Notes: a model not told the origin generated them from the letters alone. Counted from the first letter of the stretch, positions 8,756-17,851 are shown. The stretch: 64,000 nucleotides of DNA from Streptomyces lacrimifluminis (GCF_014646095.1 NZ_BMMU01000002.1:186001-250000); one strand, 5' to 3'. Numbers and translations are program-made.

Positions 8756-9304
8756 ATGACGGCCGGAACCACCATCACCCACGGGACGACGACCGCCGAG
8801 CACGAGCTGGCCGCGCTGCAGCGCGAGCACGGCCGACCGCTCTTCGCCCTGCTGCTGCGCCTGTGCGACGGCGACCGGCAGCGCGCCGAGGACCTGGTGC
8901 AGGAGACCCTCGTACGCGCCTGGCAGCACCCCGAGGCGCTGCGCGCCGACGACTTCGAGTCGGTACGGCCGTGGCTGCTGACCGTCGGGCGGCGGCTCGC
9001 CATCGACGCGCGGCGGGCCCGGCAGGCGCGGCCCGCCGAGGTCGGGGACGCGATCCTGGAGAACGCCCGGGTGTGTGCCGATCACGCGGAACGGTCCGTG
9101 GCGACCCTCGATGTGCGGGAGGCTGTGAAGACACTCACTCCGGAGCACCGTGAAGTCCTGGTGCTGGTGTATTTCCAGGGGGCGAGTGTGGCGGAGGCCG
9201 CGGCGGCACTGGATATCCCGCCCGGTACGGTGAAGTCTCGCGCGTACTACGCGCTGCGCGCCCTGCGCCGAGTCCTTCCGGGTTATGCGGCCGACCTGCG
9301 GTGA
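8756..9304 (+). CDS. ECF-type RNA polymerase sigma factor (SigK/SigL-like)
   Basis: 182 residues with both ECF regions. Region 2 includes AEDLVQETLVRAWQHPE and VRPWLLTVGRRLAIDARRAR. Region 4 includes LTPEHREVLVLVYFQGASVA and IPPGTVKSRAYYALRALR. It directs core polymerase to a dedicated promoter set. The zinc-finger anti-sigma gene at 10108 is two genes downstream on the same strand, so this is probably its partner. The ATG at 8756 has no good ribosome site; translation may be weak. An upstream frame extends the ORF, but codon bias and family length favour this start. Confidence 0.9.
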   Translation: MTAGTTITHGTTTAEHELAALQREHGRPLFALLLRLCDGDRQRAEDLVQETLVRAWQHPEALRADDFESVRPWLLTVGRRLAIDARRARQARPAEVGDAILENARVCADHAERSVATLDVREAVKTLTPEHREVLVLVYFQGASVAEAAAALDIPPGTVKSRAYYALRALRRVLPGYAADLR

Positions 9305-9452
9305 AACCAATGGTTGGGTCAAACCTCGGTAAAGCGCCTTGCTGAGGACCATGGTTGAGCAATCAGCTGTCTTCATCCGTTGTACGGACCGGGCGAAGTC
9401 CCGGAGGCCCGGGGTCGGGCGACGCGCACGCACCGGAGGAGGGCAGGAAGGG

Positions 9453-9968
9453 ATGCTGCACAGAGGTCAAGAGAGCACCGACGGCACCGGCGGGGGCGAA
9501 CTCACCGTGCCCATGGCCTGGTTGTACGCCGAGTACATCGCCGACGAGCTGTTGCGGACGGGCGACCTGATGCCGCCCACGTCCTTCGAGTTCCGCGCGG
9601 GTCGGGACGCGCTGGCGCTCACCATCTTCCTGTCCGACACCAGCGGTGAACTCTCGGGCATCCGGGTCATCACGCAACTGGAGAAGTGGCTTTCGCTGAC
9701 GGCGTACGACCAGCCCTGGCAGGACTGGGTTCGGACACGTATTTCCAGGTTGGCGGCCGACGCACTCGAATCGAGGGCGCCGGCACCGGACTTGGACATG
9801 GCCGCCGCCGCCTGGCGCTGGCTGGAGGAGACCGAGCTGCTCGCCCCGGACCTGGACGCCGTACCGGGAGGCGGGCCGGTGCTCGGTGAGGACGACGGAC
9901 CGAAGGTGTGGACCCCTGCCTGGCGGCTGGGACTGCCTCTCGGGCATCTGGCGATCCATCTTTTTTAG
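9453..9968 (+). CDS. Conserved hypothetical protein between sigma and anti-sigma genes
   Basis: 171 residues, acidic, with no membrane segment or signal. It opens with a short variable tail and then PMAWLYAEYIADELLRTGDL; several Trp residues follow (EKWLSLTAYDQPWQDW). I do not recognise a domain. The ATG at 9453 follows GGAAGG. Its place between an ECF sigma factor and its putative anti-sigma factor suggests a part in that circuit. It might equally be an unrelated passenger, since the gaps of about 140-150 bases leave room for separate promoters. Confidence 0.75.
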   Translation: MLHRGQESTDGTGGGELTVPMAWLYAEYIADELLRTGDLMPPTSFEFRAGRDALALTIFLSDTSGELSGIRVITQLEKWLSLTAYDQPWQDWVRTRISRLAADALESRAPAPDLDMAAAAWRWLEETELLAPDLDAVPGGGPVLGEDDGPKVWTPAWRLGLPLGHLAIHLF

Positions 9969-10107
9969 AATCCGACCAATCCGCGCTCCCCTCCGCTCCG
10001 AACACCTTTGGTCTCGATTCGGTATGGGGCTTGAGTGATTCCGCTGTCCGGTGCGTACCGGTGGTAGCAACACCACCCCACCCGTACCATCGGCACGAGG
10101 ATTCGGC

Positions 10108-10761
10108 ATGAGGTCCCTGGAACTGCATCGCGACGTCGGCGCCTACGCGCTCGGCGTGCTCGACGAGGCGGACGCGTTCCGCTTCGAGGACCACCTCATG
10201 GAGTGCCCTCAGTGCGCGGCCCATGTGACCGAATTCGGTCCCGCCACACGGCAGTTGCTGCTTTACCGGCGGGCCACGCCGCGCTCCGTGCACCCCATGA
10301 CCCAACCCGGTCCCAGACTTCTGGACCGGCTGCTCGGCGAAGTCGCGACCCGGCAGCGCGCCGGCCGTCGGCGCTGGCTGTACGCCGTGGCCGCCTCGGT
10401 GGTCTTCGCCGTGGCCGGGCCCGGTATCGCGATCATGGCGAGCGGCGACGCGGACCGGACGCAGCAGGTCACCGCGACCGACGAGCGGTCGGGCGTCTGG
10501 GCACAGGTCACCAGTGAGAACACGGCCTGGGGCAGCCAGATCGAACTGAAGGTCAAGGACGGCGCCGGCCCCCGCGCCTGCCACCTCGTCGCCATCGCGG
10601 ACGACGGCACGGAAGAGACGCTGACCAACTGGAACGTGCCCGAGCACGACGCTCGCGCCAGCACCATGATGGGGGCGTCCACTTTCCACCCGGACCAGAT
10701 CGATCGGTACGAGTTGCGTACGGTCGACGGGCTGCACCTGGTCACGCTCGACGCGCCGTGA
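10108..10761 (+). CDS. Zinc-finger anti-sigma factor (zf-HC2 / RskA-like)
   Basis: 217 residues, single membrane pass. The cytoplasmic N terminus has the ZAS pattern HRDVGAYALGVLDE followed by HLMECPQCAAHV (H-x3-C-x2-C). A transmembrane helix at about residues 93-112 (YAVAASVVFAVAGPGIAIMA) leads to an extracellular domain with WNVPEHDARAS and a STFHPDQIDRYEL stretch. This is the RskA-type layout: the sigma factor is held at the membrane and released by proteolysis. The ATG at 10108 follows ACGAGG. The probable partner is the ECF sigma factor at 8756. Confidence 0.88.
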   Translation: MRSLELHRDVGAYALGVLDEADAFRFEDHLMECPQCAAHVTEFGPATRQLLLYRRATPRSVHPMTQPGPRLLDRLLGEVATRQRAGRRRWLYAVAASVVFAVAGPGIAIMASGDADRTQQVTATDERSGVWAQVTSENTAWGSQIELKVKDGAGPRACHLVAIADDGTEETLTNWNVPEHDARASTMMGASTFHPDQIDRYELRTVDGLHLVTLDAP

Positions 10762-10800
10762 AGCCGCACTTCGACTGCGGCTCCGTTGTGGCTGGTCTCG

Positions 10801-10818
10801 CAGTTCCCCGCGCCCCTT
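10801..10818 (+). repeat. Dispersed intergenic repeat, copy 1 (CAGTTCCCCGCGCCCCTT core)
   Basis: The core follows GCGGCTCCGTTGTGGCTGG and lies between two convergent stop codons. The same core is at 42555 and, on the other strand, at 20045; a shorter relative is at 29229. Copies occupy gene ends, so a role in transcript ends is plausible. Confidence 0.75.
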
Positions 10819-10838
10819 CGGTGCGCCCCTTCCGGGCG

Positions 10839-11702
10839 CTACTTCAGCAGGCGTGACATCCGGCGGTCCGCGAGCGGTTTGCCGCCCGTCTGGCAGGTGG
10901 GGCAGTACTGGAGCGAGGAGTCGCTGAAGGAGACCTCGCGGACGGTGTCCCCGCAGACCGGGCAGGGCTCGCCGGTCCGGCCGTGCACTCTCAGGCCGCT
11001 CTTCTTCTCCGCCTTCAGGCGTCCGGCCGCTAGGCCCCGGGAGCGCTCGATCGCCCCGGTGAGCGTCGTGCGCAGTGCCTCGTACAGCCGCCGGTTCTCC
11101 TCCGGCGTGAGTGAGGCGGCGAGCTTGAACGGGGACATCCGCGCGGCGTGCAGGATCTCGTCGCTGTAGGCGTTCCCCACCCCCGCGATCAGGCCCTGGT
11201 CGCGCAGCGCCCCCTTCAGCCGGCGCCGCTCCCCCGCCAGCAGACCGGCCAGGCGCGCCTCGTCGAAGTCGTCGGCGAGCGGGTCCGGACCGAGGCGGGC
11301 CACACCGGGCACCTCCTGGGGATCGTGCACGACATACACCGCGAGCCGCTTCTGGGTGCCGGCCTCGGTGAGGTCGAAGCCCTCCCCCGTCTCCAGGGCG
11401 ACACGCAGCGCGAGCGGGCCCTTTCCGGGCTTCGGCGGGCCGTCGGGGAGACGGTCGCGCCAGTGGAGCCAGCCCGCGCGGGCCAGATGGGTCACGAAGT
11501 GCGGCCCGCCGTCCGATGTCAGGTCGAGGAACTTGCCGTGCCGGTGCACGGCGGTGACCTCGCGGCCCTCCAGGGCGGTGACCGGTGGGTCGTAGGTCTT
11601 CAGGACACTGATCGCGACGGGCAGCACACGGACCATCTCGTGGCCCACGATCCGATCGGTCAAGAAGTCCCTGAGCGCTTCGACCTCGGGAAGTTCCGGC
11701 AT
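10839..11702 (-). CDS. Fpg/Nei-family DNA glycosylase/AP lyase
   Basis: Base-excision repair enzyme of 287 residues. It starts MPELPEVE, where Pro2 becomes the N-terminal catalytic residue after Met removal. It contains the helix-two-turn-helix segment around GLIAGVGNAYSDEILHAA. It ends with a zinc finger, CPVC-x16-CPTC, followed by QTGGKPLADRR. All catalytic features are intact. The Fpg and Nei subgroups differ in substrate range, and I cannot separate them from sequence alone. It is convergent with the anti-sigma gene and separated from it by a dispersed repeat. Confidence 0.92.
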   Translation of the reverse strand: MPELPEVEALRDFLTDRIVGHEMVRVLPVAISVLKTYDPPVTALEGREVTAVHRHGKFLDLTSDGGPHFVTHLARAGWLHWRDRLPDGPPKPGKGPLALRVALETGEGFDLTEAGTQKRLAVYVVHDPQEVPGVARLGPDPLADDFDEARLAGLLAGERRRLKGALRDQGLIAGVGNAYSDEILHAARMSPFKLAASLTPEENRRLYEALRTTLTGAIERSRGLAAGRLKAEKKSGLRVHGRTGEPCPVCGDTVREVSFSDSSLQYCPTCQTGGKPLADRRMSRLLK

Positions 11703-11733
11703 ACGTCCAGAGTGCCACCGCGCGCCCCGGCGC

Positions 11734-13821
11734 TCAGCTCGTGGGCGGCACCACGAACTCGCACCACACGACCTTGCCGCCGCCCCGCGCCTCGACGCCC
11801 CAGTCGTCCGTGAGGAGGTCGACCAGGAGCAGGCCGCGCCCGGAGACCCCGGACTCCCCCGCCTCCCGGCGGCGCGGCAGCGCGCTGGAGGCGTCCTCGA
11901 CCTCGACGCGCAGCCGGCGGTCGGGGCCGCTCAGCACGCGCAGGGTGACGACCGCCGCGCCCTCGGTGTGCATCAGGGCGTTGGTGATCAGCTCGTCGGC
12001 CACCAGTTCGACCTCGTCGGCGCGCTCCCGGGCGCCCCAGGCCCGGACCGCCGCGCCGATCATGTGCCGGGCCTCGCTCAGCGCGTCGGGGTCGGCCGGC
12101 GCGACGTGCTGCTGGAGCCGCCCGCCGGACTGCACGGCGGCCAGGCCCCGGCGGCGCAGGAGCAGCAGGGCCACGTCGTCGTCCCCGCTTCGCTCGTCGG
12201 CCACCTCGATGAGACAGTCGGCGAGTTCCCAGACGCTCTCCGGGCCCGCGGCGATGAGCGCCCGGAGGGTCCGCAGCCCGTCGTCGAGGTCGGCGCCGGG
12301 CTGCTCGATCAGCCCGTCCGTGCACAGCACCAGGGTCTCGCCGGGGTCCAGTTCGAGGGTGGCCACCGGGTAGGTGAGGCGCCCGAACTCGGCGGAGAGG
12401 CCGAGCGGCAGCCCGCCGTCGACCGGGACACGGCGGCAGGTGCCGTCGGCGCGCCGCACCAGCGGGTCGAGGTGGCCGGCGCGGACCGCCTGGACCACTC
12501 CGGTGGACAGGTCGGCCTCCGCGTACAGGCAGGTCGCGAAGCGGTCGGTGTCGAGTTCGTGCAGGAAGACGGAGGCGCGGGCCATCACCGTGGCCGGCGG
12601 GTGCCCCTCTGCCGCGTAGGCCTTCAGGACGATCCGCAGCTGGCCCATGACGGCCGCCGCGTGCGTGTCGTGGCCCTGTACGTCGCCGATGACCGCGCCG
12701 ACCCGGCCGCCCGGCAGCGGGATCACGTCGTACCAGTCGCCGCCGATGTCCCGGCCGAGCTGGCCGCCGGAGGAGGCGGCGCGGTAGCGGACGGCGATGT
12801 CGGCGCCGGGCACGTTGGGGATGGAGCGGGGCAGCATGGCCTGCTGGAGGCCCTGGGCGAGGTCCTTCTCCTGCTCGTAGAGCATGGCCCGCTGGAGGCT
12901 CTGCGCGATGCTGGTGCCGAGCGCGACGAGTACGGCCCGGTCCTCCGCCGAGAAGCCGTACCGGTCGTTGTAGAGCAGGCCCATCGCGCCGATCGGCCGG
13001 GCCTGCGCGATGAGCGGCAGATAGGCGGCCGAGGTGATCTTCAGGTCGGTGAGGTGCGGCCACAGGATCGGGTACCCGGCCGCGAACTCCTCCGGCGACT
13101 CGATGAAACGAGGGCTCAGGGTCCGTACGACGTCGCCCATCGGGTAGGGCTCGTCGATCCGGGTGATGCGGGTGCCGGGCACGGAGGCACCCGCCGGGCC
13201 CTCGGCGACCAGCCGGATACGGCCGGCCTCCACCAGGCCCATGACCAGGCTGGCCGCCCCCAGGTGGGGCACACCGTGGGAGTCGGTGAGGACGTCGATG
13301 ACGTCCTCCACGGTGCGGGCGTGCGCGAGGGCCGCCGTGATGACCTGTACGACGTTGGTCTGGCGGCGCCGGACCTCGTCCTGGGCGGCCTGTTCGGTAC
13401 GGGCCTGGCTGTCCCGCAGCTCCTGTGTGGCATCGCGGATCAGGCCGATGATCCGGCGCGGACGGCCCGTGTCGTCGCGGCGGATGTAGCCCTGGGTGTG
13501 GGTCCAGCGCAGGGTGCCGTCACGGCGGCGGACACGGAAGTAGGCGCCGTAGTTCTCGCTGCCGTCCTTCATCGCCTCGCTGACGGCGGAGTCGAGCCGA
13601 CGGCCCTCCATCGGGGGCACCCGCACGTTCAGGCTCTCCGGGTGCCCGTCGTATTCGTCGGGGCGCAGGTCGAAGATCTCGAACGCCACGGCGTCCATGT
13701 GGAGGAGGCCTGCGTCCAGGTCCCAGTCGAACGTCCCCATGCGGTTGAGCGCCAGGACCGGGTCCGGATGGGCGGGCCAGTCGTCCGGGAGTGACAGGGC
13801 GCTCGCTCCCCGATCAGCCAT
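11734..13821 (-). CDS. PAS-GAF-SpoIIE phosphatase with C-terminal HATPase domain
   Basis: Multidomain signalling protein of 695 residues. A PAS domain (about 15-125) contains GTFDWDLDAGLLHMDAVAFE, followed by a linker helix. A GAF domain covers about 150-300. A PP2C/SpoIIE phosphatase domain (about 330-545) has GGDWYDVIPLPGGRVG and GDVQGHD. A GHKL ATPase domain (about 570-695) has the N-box ELVADELITNALMHT. Such proteins dephosphorylate anti-anti-sigma factors, and their kinase-like tail can act as an anti-sigma kinase. The ATG at 13821 follows GCAGGGTGG. No partner STAS protein is adjacent. Confidence 0.9.
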   Translation of the reverse strand: MADRGASALSLPDDWPAHPDPVLALNRMGTFDWDLDAGLLHMDAVAFEIFDLRPDEYDGHPESLNVRVPPMEGRRLDSAVSEAMKDGSENYGAYFRVRRRDGTLRWTHTQGYIRRDDTGRPRRIIGLIRDATQELRDSQARTEQAAQDEVRRRQTNVVQVITAALAHARTVEDVIDVLTDSHGVPHLGAASLVMGLVEAGRIRLVAEGPAGASVPGTRITRIDEPYPMGDVVRTLSPRFIESPEEFAAGYPILWPHLTDLKITSAAYLPLIAQARPIGAMGLLYNDRYGFSAEDRAVLVALGTSIAQSLQRAMLYEQEKDLAQGLQQAMLPRSIPNVPGADIAVRYRAASSGGQLGRDIGGDWYDVIPLPGGRVGAVIGDVQGHDTHAAAVMGQLRIVLKAYAAEGHPPATVMARASVFLHELDTDRFATCLYAEADLSTGVVQAVRAGHLDPLVRRADGTCRRVPVDGGLPLGLSAEFGRLTYPVATLELDPGETLVLCTDGLIEQPGADLDDGLRTLRALIAAGPESVWELADCLIEVADERSGDDDVALLLLRRRGLAAVQSGGRLQQHVAPADPDALSEARHMIGAAVRAWGARERADEVELVADELITNALMHTEGAAVVTLRVLSGPDRRLRVEVEDASSALPRRREAGESGVSGRGLLLVDLLTDDWGVEARGGGKVVWCEFVVPPTS

Positions 13822-13885
13822 GCGCCCACCCTGCCAGTATTTGGCTGATTCTTCGACTTGTCCGACGGCTTTCGCCGTAAGACCC

Positions 13886-14149
13886 TCACTCGCCGAAGCC
13901 CTCGCAGGGGTCGTACGGAACATGGAAGCCGTACGCGGTGGTGGTCTCGTCGGGAATCAGGCCGCCGCCGTCGGGGAGGTCGGGAATCTCCGGGACCCGG
14001 TCGGGGCCGATGTCGCTACAGACATCCTGAGCTGTGCCCGGTCCGGCATCGTCCGGGGGCACGGTTTCCTCGCCCGGCGGGTCACCGTCCCAGCCGCCGA
14101 CGAGCAGAGCCGCGGAGAGTGCGCAGGCAGTGACAAAGGTTCGCTGCAT
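13886..14149 (-). CDS. Small secreted protein with a lipobox-like signal lacking cysteine
   Basis: 87 residues. The signal peptide ends ALLVGGWDG, where a lipobox would place Cys but the codon read here is TGG (Trp). The mature part is acidic and rich in Pro and Asp, with a pair of cysteines (VCSDIG and DPCEGF). The ATG at 14149 follows GGGGA very closely. Family unknown. It could be an ordinary secreted protein, or a lipoprotein that has lost its lipidation residue. Confidence 0.65.
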   Translation of the reverse strand: MQRTFVTACALSAALLVGGWDGDPPGEETVPPDDAGPGTAQDVCSDIGPDRVPEIPDLPDGGGLIPDETTTAYGFHVPYDPCEGFGE

Positions 14150-14275
14150 TCCCCATTGTCTGCGTCGTCCGCTCGGCGTACGCAAGCCGAGAGCGGTCAC
14201 CCACGGTCACAATGGGAGGAGAAGGCGACGGGAGGGAAGGGTGACGGGAGGGGGAGGAAGAGAGGAGCGGTCGGC

Positions 14276-15700
14276 GTGGAGTGGTTCGCCGCACCCGACT
14301 ACTGGCTGAGCCGTCTGTTGTTCCAGCGGGGCCTGGCCTGCGTCTACCTCGTCGCGTTCCTGGGCGCGGCACTCCAGTTCCGGGCACTCATCGGTGAGCG
14401 GGGCATGCTTCCGGTCCCCCGTCTGGTCGCCCGCGTGCCCTTCGGACAGGCACCGAGCGTGTTCCAACTCCACTACTCCGACCGCTTCTTCGCCGTCTGG
14501 TCCTGGGCCGGCTGCGCGGTGTCGGTGGCGCTGCTGGCGGGGCTGGACTCGCGACTCCCCCTCTGGGCCGGGATGTTGCTGTGGCTGCTGCCGTGGATGA
14601 TGTATCTGTCGATCGTCAACGTCGGGCAGACCTGGTACGGCTTCGGCTGGGAGTCACTGCTCCTGGAGGTCGGCTTCCTCGCCGTGTTCCTGGGCAACGA
14701 CGAGGTGGCGCCGCCCGTCCTGGTGCTGTTCCTGCTGCGCTGGATCCTGTTCCGCGTCGAGTTCGGCGCCGGCCTGATCAAGATGCGCGGCGACGCGTGC
14801 TGGCGGAAACTGACCTGCCTCGACTTCCACCACGAGACCCAGCCGATGCCGGGCCCGCTGAGCTGGTACTTCCACCATCTCCCGAAGCCGGTGCACCGGA
14901 TCGAGACGGGCGCCAACCACCTCACCCAACTCGCCGTCCCCGTCCTGCTGTTCACCCCGCAGCCACTGGCCACGGCCGCCGCGTCCCTGATGGTCGTCAC
15001 CCAGCTGTGGCTGGTTCTGTCGGGCAACTTCGCCTGGCTGAACTGGATCACGATCGTGCTGGCACTGTCGGCGGTGCGCCTCCCGGACACGGCGCCGACG
15101 CCTGCCCCGGACACCCCGCTCTGGTACGAGATCGTCGTCCTGACCGTCGCCATGGCGCTGGTCGGCCTCAGCTACCGCCCGGTCCGCAACATGCTCTCGC
15201 GCCGCCAGGTCATGAACCGCTCCTTCGACCCGTTCCATCTGGTCAACAGCTACGGCGCCTTCGGCAGCGTCAGCCGCGTCCGGTACGAGGTGATCGTCGA
15301 GGGCACCACCGACGACGTACCGCGTGCGGCGTCCGACTGGCGGGAGTACGAGTTCAAGGGCAAGCCGGGTGATCCCCGGCGCAGGCCACGTCAGTTCGCG
15401 CCCTATCATCTGCGGCTGGACTGGATGATGTGGTTCGCGGCGCTGTCGCCCGCCTACGCCGGATCGTGGTTCGGCGCGCTGGTCGAACGGCTCCTGGAGA
15501 ACGACCGCGACACGCTCCGGCTGCTGCGCGGCTCCCCGTTCCCGCCGGACGCGCCCCCGCGCTACGTCCGCGCCCGCCTCTTCCGCTACCGGTACACGAC
15601 CTGGCGGGAGCTGCGGGCGACGGGGGCGCGCTGGGAACGGGTGTACGTACGGGAGTTCATGCCGCCGACGCGGCTCGCCGGGTCGGTTCAGAGGCCGTAG
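14276..15700 (+). CDS. Lipase maturation factor family membrane protein
   Basis: 474 residues with about six to eight membrane helices in the first 300 residues and a soluble tail. Family-typical blocks are FQRGLACVYLVAFLGA, the segment GFGWESLLLEVGFLAVFLGN and FRVEFGAGLIKMRGDACWR. The C-terminal part has YEFKGKPGDPRRRPRQFAPYH and LDWMMWFAAL. It is the bacterial version of LMF1/LMF2, which help fold lipases in animals; the bacterial role is unproven. The GTG at 14276 was chosen because GAGGAG lies 8 bases upstream. Its stop overlaps the convergent lactonase gene by 13 bases. Confidence 0.88.
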   Translation: MEWFAAPDYWLSRLLFQRGLACVYLVAFLGAALQFRALIGERGMLPVPRLVARVPFGQAPSVFQLHYSDRFFAVWSWAGCAVSVALLAGLDSRLPLWAGMLLWLLPWMMYLSIVNVGQTWYGFGWESLLLEVGFLAVFLGNDEVAPPVLVLFLLRWILFRVEFGAGLIKMRGDACWRKLTCLDFHHETQPMPGPLSWYFHHLPKPVHRIETGANHLTQLAVPVLLFTPQPLATAAASLMVVTQLWLVLSGNFAWLNWITIVLALSAVRLPDTAPTPAPDTPLWYEIVVLTVAMALVGLSYRPVRNMLSRRQVMNRSFDPFHLVNSYGAFGSVSRVRYEVIVEGTTDDVPRAASDWREYEFKGKPGDPRRRPRQFAPYHLRLDWMMWFAALSPAYAGSWFGALVERLLENDRDTLRLLRGSPFPPDAPPRYVRARLFRYRYTTWRELRATGARWERVYVREFMPPTRLAGSVQRP

Positions 15701-16524
15701 ACGCGGGTCGCGGTGCCCGCGAAGATCTGCTCGCGTTCGTCCGTGTCGAGGGAGGCGGTCAACTCCTCGGTCAGGGACATCACTTGGCCGTAGGACGCGG
15801 CGAGCGTGCACACCGGCCAGTCCGAGCCGAACATCAGCCGGCCGGGGCCGAAGGCGTCCAGGGCCGTGTCCACGTACGGGCGCAGATCGTCGGGCGTCCA
15901 GGAGGCGTGGTCCGCCTCGGTGACCAGGCCGGAGAGCTTTCCGGCCACGTTGGGCAGGGCGGCCAGAGAGCGGAGGCCCGAGGCCCAGGGGTCCGGCGTG
16001 CCGGAGGCGATCGGCGGCTTGCCCAGGTGGTCCAGGACGAAGGTGAGCTGCGGCAGCGACTCGGCCGCCCTGACGCAGGCGGGCAACTGGTGCGGGAGGA
16101 CGACCAGGTCGTACACCAGGTCCGCCGCGGCGACGGCGGCAAGGCCACGGTGTACGTCAGGGCGCAGCAGCCACTCCGGATCAGGCTCGCCCTGGACCTG
16201 GTGGCGGATGCCCTTCAGGTACTCGCCGCCGGGGAGTTCACGCAGCCTGGCGAGCTCGTCGGCGATGTCGGTACGGGTCAGGTCCGTCCAGCCCACGACT
16301 CCCGCGATCAGCTCCTGCTCCGCCGCGAGTGCCAGGAACTCCGGGGTCTCCTCGGGAACGGTGATCGTCTGGACGAGGATCGTGCGGTCGACACCGGCAG
16401 CGCGGGTCTCCGGCCGGAGGTCCTCCACGGTGAAGTCCCGGCGCAGTGGACTGTCCTCGGCGATCCAGTCCTGGTCGCGGACGGACAGATCCCACACGTG
16501 GTGGTGTGCGTCGACGACCGTCAC
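15688..16524 (-). CDS. Amidohydrolase, probable L-fuconolactonase
   Basis: Cytoplasmic amidohydrolase-2 family hydrolase of 278 residues. It carries the metal-binding start VVDAHHHVWD, then IRHQVQGEPDPEWL, LDHLGKPPIASG and MFGSDWPVC. In the oxidative L-fucose or L-rhamnose route it would open the sugar lactone to the acid. The GTG at 16524 overlaps the stop of the mutarotase gene (GTGA), so the genes are translationally coupled. Its position in an operon with a fuconate-dehydratase-type enolase supports fuconolactone as substrate; rhamnonolactone is the alternative. Confidence 0.85.
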   Translation of the reverse strand: MTVVDAHHHVWDLSVRDQDWIAEDSPLRRDFTVEDLRPETRAAGVDRTILVQTITVPEETPEFLALAAEQELIAGVVGWTDLTRTDIADELARLRELPGGEYLKGIRHQVQGEPDPEWLLRPDVHRGLAAVAAADLVYDLVVLPHQLPACVRAAESLPQLTFVLDHLGKPPIASGTPDPWASGLRSLAALPNVAGKLSGLVTEADHASWTPDDLRPYVDTALDAFGPGRLMFGSDWPVCTLAASYGQVMSLTEELTASLDTDEREQIFAGTATRVYGL

Positions 16525-16835
16525 GGCAGCTCCCAGACCACCGGCAGACCCGACTCCGTGCCCTCGGCCGAGTAGTCGTGGACCACGTCGAGGAGTTCGG
16601 CCATCCGGGCCTGCCAGGCCACGTTGACCGGCAGTTTCTCCAACTCGGCGAGGAGCAGGGCGTAGTCCGCGCACTCCAGGACGTGGAAGAGGTCGGTGCC
16701 GCTGCGCCAGATCGTCCAGGAGGTGGCGCCGGCCGCGCGGATCGCGTCGGTCAGCTCGACGGGGACCTCGCGGTGGGCGGCGTCGTACTCGGCGACGCGG
16801 TCGGCGCGGACCTTGGTGTGCAGGGCCACTCTCAT
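16521..16835 (-). CDS. L-rhamnose/L-fucose mutarotase (RhaM-like)
   Basis: 104-residue enzyme of the rhamnose mutarotase family. It begins MRVALHTKVRADRVAEYDAA and contains TSWTIWRSGTDLFHVLECAD, typical of the family that interconverts sugar anomers. It would supply the right anomer for the dehydrogenase. The ATG at 16835 overlaps the upstream aldo/keto reductase stop by four bases. The operon context points to fucose, but the family fold itself was named for rhamnose. Confidence 0.88.
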   Translation of the reverse strand: MRVALHTKVRADRVAEYDAAHREVPVELTDAIRAAGATSWTIWRSGTDLFHVLECADYALLLAELEKLPVNVAWQARMAELLDVVHDYSAEGTESGLPVVWELP

Positions 16836-17851
16836 GACGACTCCTTGGTGGACAGCAGACCGGTGTCCCTGAGTTCCTGCCAGAAGGCCTCGGGCACGGG
16901 CACGGCGAACTGCTCGGCGCAGTCGCGGACTTCGGCGGCCGAACGGGTGCCGACGAGCACGCCGGCGACGGCCGGGTGGGCAGCGCAGAAGGCGAGCGCG
17001 GCGGACCGCAGGGTGATGCCGTGGTGGTCGGCGACGGACTTCATGCGCAGAGCGCGGTCCAGCAACTCCCCCGACACCGTCGCGTAGTTGTATGTCGACC
17101 CGGGCCTCGGGTCCGCCAGCAGACCGGAGTTGAAGGCGCCGCCGATCACGACGGACGTACCGCGTTCGACGGCGGCGGGCAGCAGTTCGGTGAGCGCGCT
17201 CTGGTCGAGGAGCGTGTAGCGGCCCGCGCACAGGACCACGTCGACGTCCGTGTCCCGGACGAAGCGGGTGAGCATCTCCGCCTGGTTCATGCCCGCGCCG
17301 ATCGCCCGCACGACGCCTTCCGAGCGGAGTTTCTCCAGTGCCGGGTAGGCCTCGCGGAAGGCCTCCTCGGCATGGTCGTCGGGGTCGTGGAGGTAGACGA
17401 CGTCGACGTGGTCGACACCGAGCCGCTCCAGGCTCGCCTCCAGGGTGCGGCGTACGCCGTCGGCGCTGAAGTCCCAGACGCGGTGGTGGGTGGCGGGGAC
17501 CGCGAAGCCGTTGGCGAGGTCGTCGCCCGCCGGAACCTCGGTGGGTTCGAGGCGGCGGCCGACCTTCGTGGAGATCGTGTACGCCGAGCGCGGGTGCTCG
17601 CGCAGGGCCGCGCCGAGGCGGCGTTCCGAGAGGCCGATGCCGTAGTGCGGCGCGGTGTCGAAGTAGCGGATGCCCGCGCCCCAGGCGGCGGACACGGCAT
17701 CGTGCGCCTCCTCCTCGGTGACCTCGGTGAAGAGGTTGCCGATGGCGGCGGCGCCGAAGGCCAGGCCGGTGACCTCGACGCCGCTGCGGCCGAGCGCGTG
17801 CACCGGCATGGGCACGGGAAAGCCCGCTGAGGTGTTGCCCGGAGTGTTCAC
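16832..17851 (-). CDS. Aldo/keto reductase, probable L-fucose dehydrogenase
   Basis: NAD(P)-dependent oxidoreductase of 339 residues. The catalytic Tyr lies in YFDTAPHYGIGLSERRLG, and the chain includes ISTKVGRRL, YLHDPDD and LVGTRSAAEV. Members of this group oxidise L-fucose or related 6-deoxy and galacto sugars at C1 to the lactone. The GTG at 17851 overlaps the SDR stop (GTGA); an internal ATG at 17809 is a possible alternative start. It is the third gene of the five-gene catabolic part of the operon. Confidence 0.85.
   Translation of the reverse strand: MNTPGNTSAGFPVPMPVHALGRSGVEVTGLAFGAAAIGNLFTEVTEEEAHDAVSAAWGAGIRYFDTAPHYGIGLSERRLGAALREHPRSAYTISTKVGRRLEPTEVPAGDDLANGFAVPATHHRVWDFSADGVRRTLEASLERLGVDHVDVVYLHDPDDHAEEAFREAYPALEKLRSEGVVRAIGAGMNQAEMLTRFVRDTDVDVVLCAGRYTLLDQSALTELLPAAVERGTSVVIGGAFNSGLLADPRPGSTYNYATVSGELLDRALRMKSVADHHGITLRSAALAFCAAHPAVAGVLVGTRSAAEVRDCAEQFAVPVPEAFWQELRDTGLLSTKESS

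Noticed and set aside
11968..13794. A 608-codon open frame on the plus strand opposite the SpoIIE phosphatase gene
   Set aside because: It is the antisense shadow of a high-GC gene. It has repetitive Gly/Val/Arg/Asp composition, no domain and no ribosome site, while the minus strand encodes clear PAS, GAF, SpoIIE and ATPase motifs.
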